From contig OY829281.1 in NCBI GenBank assembly GCA_963691715.1, positions 496,001 through 560,000 of the forward strand: 64,000 nucleotides of DNA. Direction: 5' to 3'. The stretch comes from HXMU1420-13 sp963691715. Its GTDB lineage: Bacteria > Bacteroidota > Rhodothermia > Balneolales > Balneolaceae. The translations under genes were made by a program, and so were the position numbers. The notes beneath the pieces are model-generated. The model had not been told where the DNA came from. It did no database searches and worked only from the letters and a program-made list of their open reading frames with translations. Of the stretch, positions 8,557 to 17,776 are shown piece by piece; within the stretch, counting starts at the first letter, position 1; each line of letters opens with the position of its first letter.

Positions 8557-11500
8557 ATGAAAATGACTCGTAAAGCTAATCTATTTCTTTTATTTACCTT
8601 TTTACCATTAATGGTACTCGCTCAAGATGCTTCCTATGAGCCAAGTGAAGAACGAGCTTCCTTTCAATTAAGAAAAAAATCAATAATGGACGGTAATAGA
8701 ATTCGAGCAACTTACCAAAATAGTGGACATGCTGGTCGCTATGATGGTCAAAATACAGATGAGATTTTATTTGAATTCCCAATTAATACAGACCGAACCT
8801 ATATTTATTTTGTTTCTTCAATAATGGGTGCAGAGGTAGAGAATCAAGATCCTCAAGCTTCTGAAGATACTTTTCCGATGATTAATGTGGCAGAAGGTAG
8901 AACTTCTAGCGAAGGAAACTCATGGACTATGAATCCCATTCAAGGATATGCACGCGAGGTTGAAGAAACTAATGAAATGGCGCGTAGTGATCGTGGCCCA
9001 GGGTCTGTTTTAGGGAATACATGGCCAGATAGTTGGCCAGATAAATTTGAAAATGGAGGTGATGGATGGTCAGGATCATGGAATGGATATTTTGGACGTG
9101 ATCAATTTAATGCTGATGTAGAATTTTATTATAAAGCTGGAGATGATCTATATACTCGTTTTCTGGAGGGAACTTCTAGAAACCAGCAATTTGCTCCAGA
9201 TTCTACTGATCCTACGCGAGGAGGATTAGGCATAATCATGGATACTCGAATTCTAGCATGGTCACAATTTTTAATTAATTCAACTCATTTTAACATTTTC
9301 GAGATTACAAATGATGGCTCTCATAATTATAGAAAAGTAGCATTTGGTCTTTGGATTGCAGATTTGATCACCGGAAATGATGATACTCCAGAATTTGATG
9401 ATCTCAGGGCCATAGCCTTCGTCTCAACTTCTAGAAGAACCCCTGCACCAGAGGAATTTGATGGACCTATTGGTGAAATGGGTATAAAGTTTTTAGAGAC
9501 TCCAGGAAATTCTATTGATGGAATTGACAATGATGGTGATAGCTATTTTTATGATGCAGCTAGTATTTATTACGATATTGATAATGTTGATATATACTCT
9601 AGGATCACTGGAAGTAATGGTTTTTATACCAGAGACTCATTAATCAATCACATTATTCCAGAATTTACTCTTTCAAACTTCAACCAATCTACCATTTGCC
9701 CGGGAGATAAGATTGTACTCATCACTGATAAAGGGGATCGGATCATTTCAACATATCCAGAAGATGGAAATTCGGTATACTCTCGCGGTCAGTTTATTTT
9801 TTCTGATGGATCATGTATTACCGTAACTGAAGACTTCTTTCCAGATGCATTGCCGTCAGACCCAGAATCTAAAATTCATGTTGATCAGATAGATAATGAT
9901 TTAGATGGATTGATTGATGAAAATCAGCCGAATCATTTAAACAAAGCAACTTTTATAAATAATATCGAGGCAATCGTTGCTTTGCGCCATATAAATTATA
10001 TGAATTTTGAAGTTGGAGATACTATTCAACAAGGTTTGATTGTACCAAATCAAATCATACGTGATAGAATAAATAATGATATCAATTTTAATAGAAGTAT
10101 AATCGATTATCAGAATCAGCTTAGATTGGTTTTTGGAGATAATTATTCAAATCAATTTTATTCCAACTATTTCAAGAATGACCTTACTGCGGCTCCCATG
10201 CTTGATGAAGCTAGGAATGACTTGTTTGATAATGATCTAGACTGGTTTATTGGGCAGGATGATGTAGGTATAGAAGGAGATGATAATACTCCTAGTTTAG
10301 GACAAAATGATGGATTTCCTACTTCTGGCGGAAATACCTCATTTCCAGGAGAACCGAATATCGATAAAACAGATGTTGCAGAAAGTGATCAACTTGGAGT
10401 TTCCAGAGCTAGAATCTTTGCAGCAGGGTCATTCCCATTATCACAGGATGCAACTGTTTGGAGTAACTTTTTACTACCAGGCGATTATGAACGGACAGGG
10501 GAAGACGGAAGAGACGATGATATTTTTGTTGCTTCATCATTATTCCCACTTGCAAAAGGCCAAACAGAAAGATTTGCAGTGGCTATTACTGGTGTTCAAA
10601 CAAAAAGCTCCAATGCGCAAGACGATCGTGATTTAACCAATGAGAATCTAAATCAAGCATTTACAGCCTATGATAATGATTACCAATTTGCAGTTGCACC
10701 ACAACCACCAACTGTAACTGCTGTAGCTAGCGATGGAAAAGTTACTTTATATTGGGATAATAACGCTGAAAATTCTTTCGATCGTTATATAGAACGAATT
10801 ACTGGAAATGGAAATGATTTTGAAGGATATAAAATTTATCGTGCAACGGATGAATCATTTGAAGAAATACTAAATATCACTGATGCAAGGGGAAATCCTC
10901 AATTTAATTCTCCTGAAGCAATATATGATATTAAAAATGGAATTAGTGGTTATCATCCTATACCAATAAATGGGGTTCAATATTATTTAGGTAAAGATTC
11001 TGGTTTAAAATATACATTCGAGGATACTACTGTAACGAATGGTAGAAGATATTTTTATGCAGTTACTTCTTTTGATTATGGTGCTGAAATTGCAGGAATT
11101 GCACCATCCGAATCAAGGATACAGATAAGTAGAAATCCAGATGGAACTTTTATTTATGGACCTAATGTGGTTGAAATTCGACCTGCAGCAGAGCAAGCTG
11201 GTTATGTATCTCCTACAAATCCATTAGCAACATTAACAAGTGGAACGCCTGGTGGAACCGTTGAAGTAGAAATGATTGATCCTGTGGCATTAAAGCCAGA
11301 GAATACATATAGCATTACCTTTAAAGACACATTAGTAAATGGTAAATCAGGTACACCTGACACCGTTAAAACCAAATCATTTACACTTCGAAATGTTACA
11401 GATGGGATAAGTGATACCTTGCTTTTCGGTTCAAACAAGTTTAATGGAGAAGAATTACCAGTTTTTGATGGTTTTAGGATAAAAGTAAGAAATGAAACAA

Positions 11501-12456
11501 AAACTGGAATTAATGAAGAACTCACAGGTTGGAATACAAATAGAGATGTAGTTTTAAATAATTTCCAATTTGCAGTAGCGAACACCAGACAAAAGATAAG
11601 TGATTATATGATTGTTTTTGGCGAATTAGGATTTGGCCAATCCAGCGACTTACTTATCGAGAGAGCCCCAGATAATTTTCAAAGTTACCCTGCAATTCCT
11701 ACCAATTTTAAAGTGTTTGATCGTAGCTCAGGTGAAGAAATACAATTTGCATATGCCCCAGTAACACGCACTCCTTCAACAAATTGTGAATTTGAGCCTT
11801 CTGCAGGAGTTGTAGGAGAGTTTTCTGCTTATCGCCAAACAGGAGAAGGATTATTCTTACCATGCTCAGGAGCATTATCTGATAACATCTATTTTATAGA
11901 AAACTTTAGAGAAGAAACAGATATTGCAACATATAGAGTAAGAATGGAAGTAATTACAGATCTAGTACAAGGTGAGACAGTGACTATAAGTGAAAACCCA
12001 GCGAATGGTGATACTATTATGGTAACTCTTAATAAACCTTTTATCGAAGGTGATGAATTTCGATTTATTATTGCTGATGAAAATCTTGCTCGTATAGACA
12101 ACGAGCTTGCAGCAGATGAACTTGATGAAATTAAAGTAGTTCCTAATCCATATATAGTGACTAATCCTTACGAGATAGCTGCAACAAGTACAAATAGGCA
12201 ACAAAGACGGGAACTTCATTTTACACATCTTCCTGTACCATCAACGCTAAGAATTTTTACAGTATCGGGTTTTCTGGTAGAGGAAATTGAAATTACAGAA
12301 AACAATGTGCGTAGAGTAGGCGGCGATTTTGGGGGAACCTACATATGGGATATGCTAACCAAAGATAATTTAGAAATTTCATATGGAGTATATCTATATC
12401 ATGTAGATGCCCCCGAAGTTGGTCAAAAAACAGGAAAATTTGCTGTTATCAAATAA
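8557..12456 (+). CDS. Very large secreted protein with Asp-rich Ca-binding-like motifs, FnIII-like domain and T9SS-type tail
   Basis: 1299 aa; signal peptide ends about P-L-M-V-L-A-Q. Three Asp-rich loops of thrombospondin-3/EF-like form are visible: I-D-N-D-G-D near residue 324, I-D-N-D-L-D-G near 446 and F-D-N-D-L-D-W near 558. A fibronectin III-like domain starts near 714 (P-Q-P-P-T-V-T-A-V-A ... V-T-L-Y-W-D-N). The last ~90 residues (V-V-P-N-P-Y-I-V ... G-V-Y-L-Y-H-V-D ... G-K-F-A-V-I-K) resemble a variant type A T9SS sorting domain. No enzyme signature is seen. Sitting between the TonB receptor and the PorV-like gene, it is probably a surface partner of the receptor, perhaps filling the role SusD has elsewhere; this is a hypothesis. 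An in-frame ATG at 8563 is an alternative start. Confidence 0.8.
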   Translation: MKMTRKANLFLLFTFLPLMVLAQDASYEPSEERASFQLRKKSIMDGNRIRATYQNSGHAGRYDGQNTDEILFEFPINTDRTYIYFVSSIMGAEVENQDPQASEDTFPMINVAEGRTSSEGNSWTMNPIQGYAREVEETNEMARSDRGPGSVLGNTWPDSWPDKFENGGDGWSGSWNGYFGRDQFNADVEFYYKAGDDLYTRFLEGTSRNQQFAPDSTDPTRGGLGIIMDTRILAWSQFLINSTHFNIFEITNDGSHNYRKVAFGLWIADLITGNDDTPEFDDLRAIAFVSTSRRTPAPEEFDGPIGEMGIKFLETPGNSIDGIDNDGDSYFYDAASIYYDIDNVDIYSRITGSNGFYTRDSLINHIIPEFTLSNFNQSTICPGDKIVLITDKGDRIISTYPEDGNSVYSRGQFIFSDGSCITVTEDFFPDALPSDPESKIHVDQIDNDLDGLIDENQPNHLNKATFINNIEAIVALRHINYMNFEVGDTIQQGLIVPNQIIRDRINNDINFNRSIIDYQNQLRLVFGDNYSNQFYSNYFKNDLTAAPMLDEARNDLFDNDLDWFIGQDDVGIEGDDNTPSLGQNDGFPTSGGNTSFPGEPNIDKTDVAESDQLGVSRARIFAAGSFPLSQDATVWSNFLLPGDYERTGEDGRDDDIFVASSLFPLAKGQTERFAVAITGVQTKSSNAQDDRDLTNENLNQAFTAYDNDYQFAVAPQPPTVTAVASDGKVTLYWDNNAENSFDRYIERITGNGNDFEGYKIYRATDESFEEILNITDARGNPQFNSPEAIYDIKNGISGYHPIPINGVQYYLGKDSGLKYTFEDTTVTNGRRYFYAVTSFDYGAEIAGIAPSESRIQISRNPDGTFIYGPNVVEIRPAAEQAGYVSPTNPLATLTSGTPGGTVEVEMIDPVALKPENTYSITFKDTLVNGKSGTPDTVKTKSFTLRNVTDGISDTLLFGSNKFNGEELPVFDGFRIKVRNETKTGINEELTGWNTNRDVVLNNFQFAVANTRQKISDYMIVFGELGFGQSSDLLIERAPDNFQSYPAIPTNFKVFDRSSGEEIQFAYAPVTRTPSTNCEFEPSAGVVGEFSAYRQTGEGLFLPCSGALSDNIYFIENFREETDIATYRVRMEVITDLVQGETVTISENPANGDTIMVTLNKPFIEGDEFRFIIADENLARIDNELAADELDEIKVVPNPYIVTNPYEIAATSTNRQQRRELHFTHLPVPSTLRIFTVSGFLVEEIEITENNVRRVGGDFGGTYIWDMLTKDNLEISYGVYLYHVDAPEVGQKTGKFAVIK

Positions 12457-12460
12457 AACT

Positions 12461-13489
12461 ATGATGAACGTTCGAATAATTTTAACATTTATTTTTGTAC
12501 TGGTTTTATTCAACTCCAGCACAATCTATGCGCAATCGATTAGCAAAACAGGAACGAGTGCCGGATCTTTTCTTCAAATACCTGTTGGGGCACAAGGTTC
12601 GGGTATGGGAGGTGCGGTAGTGGCACATGTTAATGATGCGACATCAATGTTTTGGAATCCAGCTGGTTTAGCTGACGTAACAAAAACGGAGCTTATCATT
12701 GAATATGCAGACTGGTTTGTAGATATCAACCATAATTATTTTGGTGTGGCAGTTCCAACTGAAAAAGGAGTAATTGGAATTAATGCTATAGCGTTAACAA
12801 TGGGTGAATTTGATGAAACCACCTATGACGCACCTGAAGGTACTGGTCGTACTTTCAGTGCGTATATGCTTTCTGGAGGTGTAAGCTATGCACAGTATCT
12901 TTTTGATGGTTTTAGACTAGGTGGAAGCCTAAAGTTTGTTCACGAAAAAATCGCAGAGACTTCTGCTACTGCTTTTGCTTTTGATATTGGAACCATATAC
13001 AGATTACCATTCAAAGACATTCGTTTTGGTGTTAGTATTACTAATGTTGGTACTGAATCTCAGCTCGATGGAGATGGATTAATTGTCCCTGTAGATATCG
13101 CAGACGATATAGATGGAAATTATATATCAGATTCAAAATTAGCTACCGATGCTTTCAGTCTACCTATTAATTTGAAGGTAGGTTTTGCTGGTGAAGTTTA
13201 TAAGACCGAAGATTTCAGGGCTACCTTATCAATCGACGGAAATAATCCATCTGATAATGTTCAAAGCTTGAGTATTGGAACAGAAATTAGTTTTTTAAAG
13301 GATCTATTTCTTATTAGGGCAGGTATTCCCTACCTAGGTATGGAAGATAGGGTGCAACAATATAATTTTGGAGTAGGAATTAATAGGGGGTTTAATAGAA
13401 ATAGTATGACCCTAAAATTTGGCTATTCCTTTGAATCGTACGAATACTTAAGCTCGGTAAATAGAGTGAGTTTACAAATATTTTTTTAA
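12461..13489 (+). CDS. PorV/PorQ-family outer-membrane beta-barrel protein
   Basis: 342 aa; signal peptide ends about S-S-T-I-Y-A-Q. The start of the mature protein (A-G-S-F-L-Q-I-P-V-G-A-Q-G-S-G-M-G-G-A-V-V-A) and D-A-T-S-M-F-W-N-P-A-G-L-A are the hallmark of the PorV/PorQ (UPF0164-like) family, FadL-type barrels. PorV is the shuttle that hands T9SS cargo to the attachment complex. The copy here lies 4 bp after one T9SS-tailed giant gene and 25 bp before another, so it may be dedicated to them. ATG at 12461 was chosen, since the longer frame back to 12407 would overlap the upstream gene; ATG at 12464 is equally possible. A plain porin role cannot be excluded. Confidence 0.85.
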   Translation: MMNVRIILTFIFVLVLFNSSTIYAQSISKTGTSAGSFLQIPVGAQGSGMGGAVVAHVNDATSMFWNPAGLADVTKTELIIEYADWFVDINHNYFGVAVPTEKGVIGINAIALTMGEFDETTYDAPEGTGRTFSAYMLSGGVSYAQYLFDGFRLGGSLKFVHEKIAETSATAFAFDIGTIYRLPFKDIRFGVSITNVGTESQLDGDGLIVPVDIADDIDGNYISDSKLATDAFSLPINLKVGFAGEVYKTEDFRATLSIDGNNPSDNVQSLSIGTEISFLKDLFLIRAGIPYLGMEDRVQQYNFGVGINRGFNRNSMTLKFGYSFESYEYLSSVNRVSLQIFF

Positions 13490-13514
13490 CCTAAACACTA
13501 ACCAAATAATACAT

Positions 13515-16500
13515 ATGAATAAATCTACAATCTTAACTTTTGCATTCTTTGCATTATCTACAATGGTGGTTGCACAAACAACTCCTGTAGATTTTGAAGA
13601 AGGTGGCAATGGTGCTGATTGGACTTGGGAAGTTTTTGAAAACGGATCAAATCCAGCGTTAGAAGTTATCGATAATCCCGATGCATCTGGCAATACATCA
13701 GCAAAAGTTGCTAAAATTACTGTGGTTCCAGAAGGACAACCATGGGCAGGTACAATATCCAAAGATATTACACCATTCAAGTTTGATTCCTCAAATAGCA
13801 TAGTGAAAATATGGGTTTGGAAATCAGTTATTAGTGATGTTGGTCTAAAATTTGAAACTGCAAGTGCAGCATCAAATGGTGAGATAAAAGTAGCTAATAC
13901 GGTTACAAATGCATGGGAAGAACTGACATTTGATTTTTCGAGTCAGTCGAATTTTGCAGACGATTTTACAGGATTAGTAGTTTTTCCTGATTTTGTTGCG
14001 AGAACCGATACAAATGTCATTTATTTCGATCACATAACGTTTGGGACAGGAGAAAATGGCTCCATTACTATAGCAGAAGCACGTGCTGCTGCTGAAGATA
14101 CTGAAGTAACTGTTGAAGGTATATTAACTACCCCTGATTTTGGGTTTTCTTCCAATGATTTTTACATCCAAGATGAGACAGCAGGTATAGCAATCCGAAT
14201 ACCATCTGGTGATGTTGCAGGTAACAACCAAAATGGAACGTCACCATTTAGTTCTGGCGATAAAGTAAGTGTTACTGGTACAAGAACATCTTTCAATGGA
14301 TTACAGCAAATACAAACTGCCGATGGGAGTTATACAATACTAAGTTCTGGAAATGACCTTCCTGATCCCACAATGATCTCTATTGCAGATGTGACAGTTG
14401 ATAGTGAGTATCAAGGAATGAGAGTAACAATAATAGAACCTGTTGAACTTGCTGATGGTGAAACTTGGCCAGCAGACGCACAAACAAGCTCAGGTGTAAG
14501 TGTTGATGTTACTTCAGGTGATTCAACCTTTATTGTAAGAATTGATAGAGATGAATCATTCTATGATGGCGCACCAGCCCCTGCTTCTAAATTTGAATTA
14601 ACCGGTAATTTAGGAGCATATAATTCTCCACAAATTTTCCCATTCTATGATGGCGATATTCGTAATGCATATAAAGTTGAATTTACCATTAATACAGCTA
14701 CCCATCCAGATACTGTGATGGAAGACCATTTCATTTCTTTTAGAGGTGCAATCGGTGGATCTACTGGACCATATTTTGGTGGGCAAGTTATAGATTGGAA
14801 TTCTAGTTCAACATTTATAGCAAATAATGTAGGTGGCGATTATTGGGAATTAGATACCTATTTATTAGATGGAGATGAACTATTTTTTAAAGTTTGGTCA
14901 GGTTACGATTCCGATACCGGAATGAACAATGGTGATGGTGGCTGGGAAATAAGTAATGGTAGTAGAAACCCTCGCTCTTTTACTGCAACTTCAGATACCG
15001 CTGTAACCTTATGGGCAGAATCTGAAACACCACCATTCGAAAGTAATGCAGATAGTGTTACATTAATGTTTCGTGTGAATGTTGGTGCATTTGTACAGGA
15101 TGGATCATTCGACCCAGCTGTTGATAAAGTTGGATTACGTGGTAATCCACAAGTCTTTAAAAACCCAGATAATTGGGGTTCTTCTGAGATTTATCTGCAA
15201 CAAGAGAATAGAGTTGCTGCTGATGGAACACCAATAACAGATAATAATTTATTCTATTCTGGTACTGTATTAGTTGACCAAGAAGCTGCAGATACCTTAG
15301 GTAGTTTACCTTATAAATTTGTACTTGAAACTGGTGCAGGTACGGTATGGGATGATGATAATGGAAGCGATCGTTTTGTTGATATTCCAACTAGCGATTC
15401 AACAATTCATTGGTCGAATATGCAAAATAAACCGCCAACAGATGCTCAAATTGTAACTGCTGATATTACATTTGAAGTTAGTACCTCTGTACTGCAAATA
15501 CTTGATTTCTTCGATTCTGGAGTTGGTGATAAAGTAGTTGTAAGAGGGGAAACTCCATTAGATTGGGGAACCAATGCATTCAATACAGCAACATTTGATG
15601 ATCAAGATGTGGTTTGGAGACTTACCCAAGAATTTACAAAGGCAGTAGGTTCTTCTTTTAAATATAAATACTATATCGAATATGATGCATCAAGAACTGA
15701 CAGTACTTCACCAAATTATATCAAAGCAGTAGATAGAGATGAAAATTTCGGATATGAAGAACCTGTTACCACTGGAGGAGCAGATAGATTCTTTGATTTT
15801 ACAGATGGTACAACTCAAAGTACTGGATATCAATATTTTAATGATGTGAATACCGGCGCTGTAATTCAATCCGCAAATACTCCAAATGGAACTGCTTCCG
15901 TAACTTTCAGAATTGATATGACGGATGCCTTAAGTGCAGATGTACCATTTAGACCTGGTGTAGATTCACTTTATTTACAGTTAGAATCTAGATTTACAGC
16001 CATCTTGAATGGCTTCCGTTCTGGCGGTGGGTTCTTTGAAGATGCTGTAGCAACTGGAAATGCAGATGATATTGAATTCCTACGTTATACTGCGGTTGAT
16101 GGAGAACCAAACCTTTATGAGGTAACACTCGATTTAGATCTTACAACAGGTAACTTGAACGATTTTGGTTACGTTGTACGATATGGTGAGCCTTTCAGTG
16201 ATTATGCAAGTATGGTAGTTAATGGAGGTGGGTTTTCAGCTGGTCGTAGATATTATCAATTCATACAGCCTTTATCGGTTAAGAATCTTGGTGATGATCC
16301 TTTCTTAGGTGAAGTTTTCCAGTCAGAATGGCCAGAAACTTATACTATGGAAACAGTAAAATGGGCTAGCTCAGATTTAGATTTTGATGTTCAACCTGAT
16401 TACGCTTCACTTGCTACATCATTGGATGAAGAGCCAACTAACCCCGAGGTATTTACATTAATGCAAAATTATCCAAATCCATTTAATCCTTCAACCAATA

Positions 16501-16712
16501 TTAGCTTCAATATGCCAAATGCAGCTAACGTAAGCTTAAAGGTTTATAATGTATTAGGACAGGAAGTGGCTTCTCTTATAAACAATAAAGCCATGACTGC
16601 TGGGACTCATACAGTAGCATTTGATGCCTCTGCTCTTTCTTCAGGCATGTATATTTACCGAATTGAAGCAGGTAGCTATGTAAGCACAAAAAGAATGATG
16701 CTTATTAAATAA
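13515..16712 (+). CDS. Large T9SS-secreted protein with four carbohydrate-binding-like repeats and an OB-fold-like domain
   Basis: 1065 aa. A signal peptide (ending M-V-V-A-Q-T) is followed by a jelly-roll-like region (about 25-175, ending F-D-H-I-T-F-G-T). An OB-fold-like domain lies at about 185-380 (V-T-V-E-G-I-L-T-T ... F-Y-I-Q-D-E-T-A-G-I). Four related beta-sandwich starts follow near residues 387, 514, 650 and 795, each a V-x-F-x-I/V-(D/N) strand and, later, a (V/L)-x-(L/V)-R-G or equivalent segment, like CBM20/CBM48 or SusE-type starch-binding modules. The last ~85 residues are a canonical type A sorting domain (L-M-Q-N-Y-P-N-P-F-N-P). No catalytic motif is seen. It is probably a surface glycan-binding protein. 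A strong hairpin follows the stop, ending this operon. Confidence 0.82.
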   Translation: MNKSTILTFAFFALSTMVVAQTTPVDFEEGGNGADWTWEVFENGSNPALEVIDNPDASGNTSAKVAKITVVPEGQPWAGTISKDITPFKFDSSNSIVKIWVWKSVISDVGLKFETASAASNGEIKVANTVTNAWEELTFDFSSQSNFADDFTGLVVFPDFVARTDTNVIYFDHITFGTGENGSITIAEARAAAEDTEVTVEGILTTPDFGFSSNDFYIQDETAGIAIRIPSGDVAGNNQNGTSPFSSGDKVSVTGTRTSFNGLQQIQTADGSYTILSSGNDLPDPTMISIADVTVDSEYQGMRVTIIEPVELADGETWPADAQTSSGVSVDVTSGDSTFIVRIDRDESFYDGAPAPASKFELTGNLGAYNSPQIFPFYDGDIRNAYKVEFTINTATHPDTVMEDHFISFRGAIGGSTGPYFGGQVIDWNSSSTFIANNVGGDYWELDTYLLDGDELFFKVWSGYDSDTGMNNGDGGWEISNGSRNPRSFTATSDTAVTLWAESETPPFESNADSVTLMFRVNVGAFVQDGSFDPAVDKVGLRGNPQVFKNPDNWGSSEIYLQQENRVAADGTPITDNNLFYSGTVLVDQEAADTLGSLPYKFVLETGAGTVWDDDNGSDRFVDIPTSDSTIHWSNMQNKPPTDAQIVTADITFEVSTSVLQILDFFDSGVGDKVVVRGETPLDWGTNAFNTATFDDQDVVWRLTQEFTKAVGSSFKYKYYIEYDASRTDSTSPNYIKAVDRDENFGYEEPVTTGGADRFFDFTDGTTQSTGYQYFNDVNTGAVIQSANTPNGTASVTFRIDMTDALSADVPFRPGVDSLYLQLESRFTAILNGFRSGGGFFEDAVATGNADDIEFLRYTAVDGEPNLYEVTLDLDLTTGNLNDFGYVVRYGEPFSDYASMVVNGGGFSAGRRYYQFIQPLSVKNLGDDPFLGEVFQSEWPETYTMETVKWASSDLDFDVQPDYASLATSLDEEPTNPEVFTLMQNYPNPFNPSTNISFNMPNAANVSLKVYNVLGQEVASLINNKAMTAGTHTVAFDASALSSGMYIYRIEAGSYVSTKRMMLIK

Positions 16713-16730
16713 TATGATTTATAATTTTTT

Positions 16731-16762
16731 CGCAGATACTCTGACGGGTATCTGCGTATTTT
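16731..16762 (+). terminator. Rho-independent terminator after the surface-protein operon
   Basis: Perfect 9-bp stem CGCAGATAC/GTATCTGCG with an 8-base loop, followed by TATTTTA. It lies 18 bp after the stop of the 1065-aa gene and 12 bp before the LacI-type start codon, so it separates the two transcription units or attenuates between them. Confidence 0.85.
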
Positions 16763-16774
16763 AATATTCTTCTG

Positions 16775-17776
16775 ATGGCCTCTACTATTTATGATATCGC
16801 GAATAAAGCTGGTGTTAGCATTGCTACTGTATCTCGAGTATTTAATCAGAGTAATAGTGTTTCTGATGCAACTCGAAAAAAGGTATTAAAGGTTGCTAAT
16901 GCAGTAGGATACCATCCTCAAGCTTACGCTCAAGGTCTTGCAAGTCAAAAGAGTAATACGATTATGGCTGTAGTACCTGTGATTTCAAATTACTTTTTCA
17001 TGGAGGTATTAGGGGGGATTCAAGATAAGCTTACGGAACTCGCTTATGAACTTACCATCTTTAATGTGACAGCTGGTGATCATCTTTTTGAGGAAGTAGA
17101 ACATGTTCTTAAACGAAGATGGGCAGAAGGATATTTATTTATATCAATCCATTTAAATGATAACCAGTGGGAAAAATTAAAAAGATTTAAAGCTCCTATA
17201 ACGTTGATCGATGAGCATCACGAGGGGTTTGACTCAGTTTCTGTTGATAATTTTGAAGGGGCATATAGGGCAACAAAAAATCTAATAGACAGGGGATTTA
17301 GGAAAATCGCTATGCTCTCTGCTCTGCAAACTTCTAAACCAATACGAGATAGATTAATTGGATATCAAAAGGCGCTTGAAGAAGGAGGTATAGAGTTTGA
17401 TATAAACTATGTAGTTGCTGGCACATCGTTTTATAGAGACGGATTTACCGAAAAAGGTGGATATGAAGCTATGTGTAAGATGTTAGCAATGGATAATCCG
17501 CCAGATGCCTGTTTTAGTGCATCAGATATTCAAGCTGTTGGTGCTTTAAAAGCAATGAAGGACACTGGAAAATATATCCCAATTATTGGTTACGATGATA
17601 TCGAGCTATCCGAATATATCGGACTTTCAACCATACGCCAACCCATGAGAGATATGGGTTTTTTCGCCACTCAAAATCTTGTCGAAAGATTAAAGAACAA
17701 AGAAAAAGCAATTTCACAAACCATCTATTCACCAGAATTAATACTAAGAACTTCTACGGATACAAATCTTATATGA
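16775..17776 (+). CDS. LacI/GalR-family transcriptional regulator
   Basis: 333 aa. The N-terminal helix-turn-helix (about 4-50) reads I-Y-D-I-A-N-K-A-G-V-S-I-A-T-V-S-R-V-F, followed by the hinge helix region Y-A-Q-G-L-A-S. The rest is a periplasmic-binding-protein-like effector domain with the family motif I-I-G-Y-D-D-I near its end. It presumably senses a sugar and represses or activates the flanking glycan genes; the perfect palindrome at 3898-3921 is of the type this family binds. The gene overlaps the following GH13 gene by 4 bases (ATGA), indicating translational coupling. The effector is unknown; a maltodextrin or its hydrolysis product is the guess from context. Confidence 0.94.
   Translation: MASTIYDIANKAGVSIATVSRVFNQSNSVSDATRKKVLKVANAVGYHPQAYAQGLASQKSNTIMAVVPVISNYFFMEVLGGIQDKLTELAYELTIFNVTAGDHLFEEVEHVLKRRWAEGYLFISIHLNDNQWEKLKRFKAPITLIDEHHEGFDSVSVDNFEGAYRATKNLIDRGFRKIAMLSALQTSKPIRDRLIGYQKALEEGGIEFDINYVVAGTSFYRDGFTEKGGYEAMCKMLAMDNPPDACFSASDIQAVGALKAMKDTGKYIPIIGYDDIELSEYIGLSTIRQPMRDMGFFATQNLVERLKNKEKAISQTIYSPELILRTSTDTNLI

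Noticed and set aside
10307..10636. 109-aa plus-strand frame inside the 1299-aa gene
   Set aside because: Out-of-frame overlap with a much longer well-supported gene; sequence is low complexity and without domain features.
11202..11585. 127-aa minus-strand reading frame inside the 1299-aa gene
   Set aside because: Antisense shadow in a long open gene, no start signal or recognisable domain.
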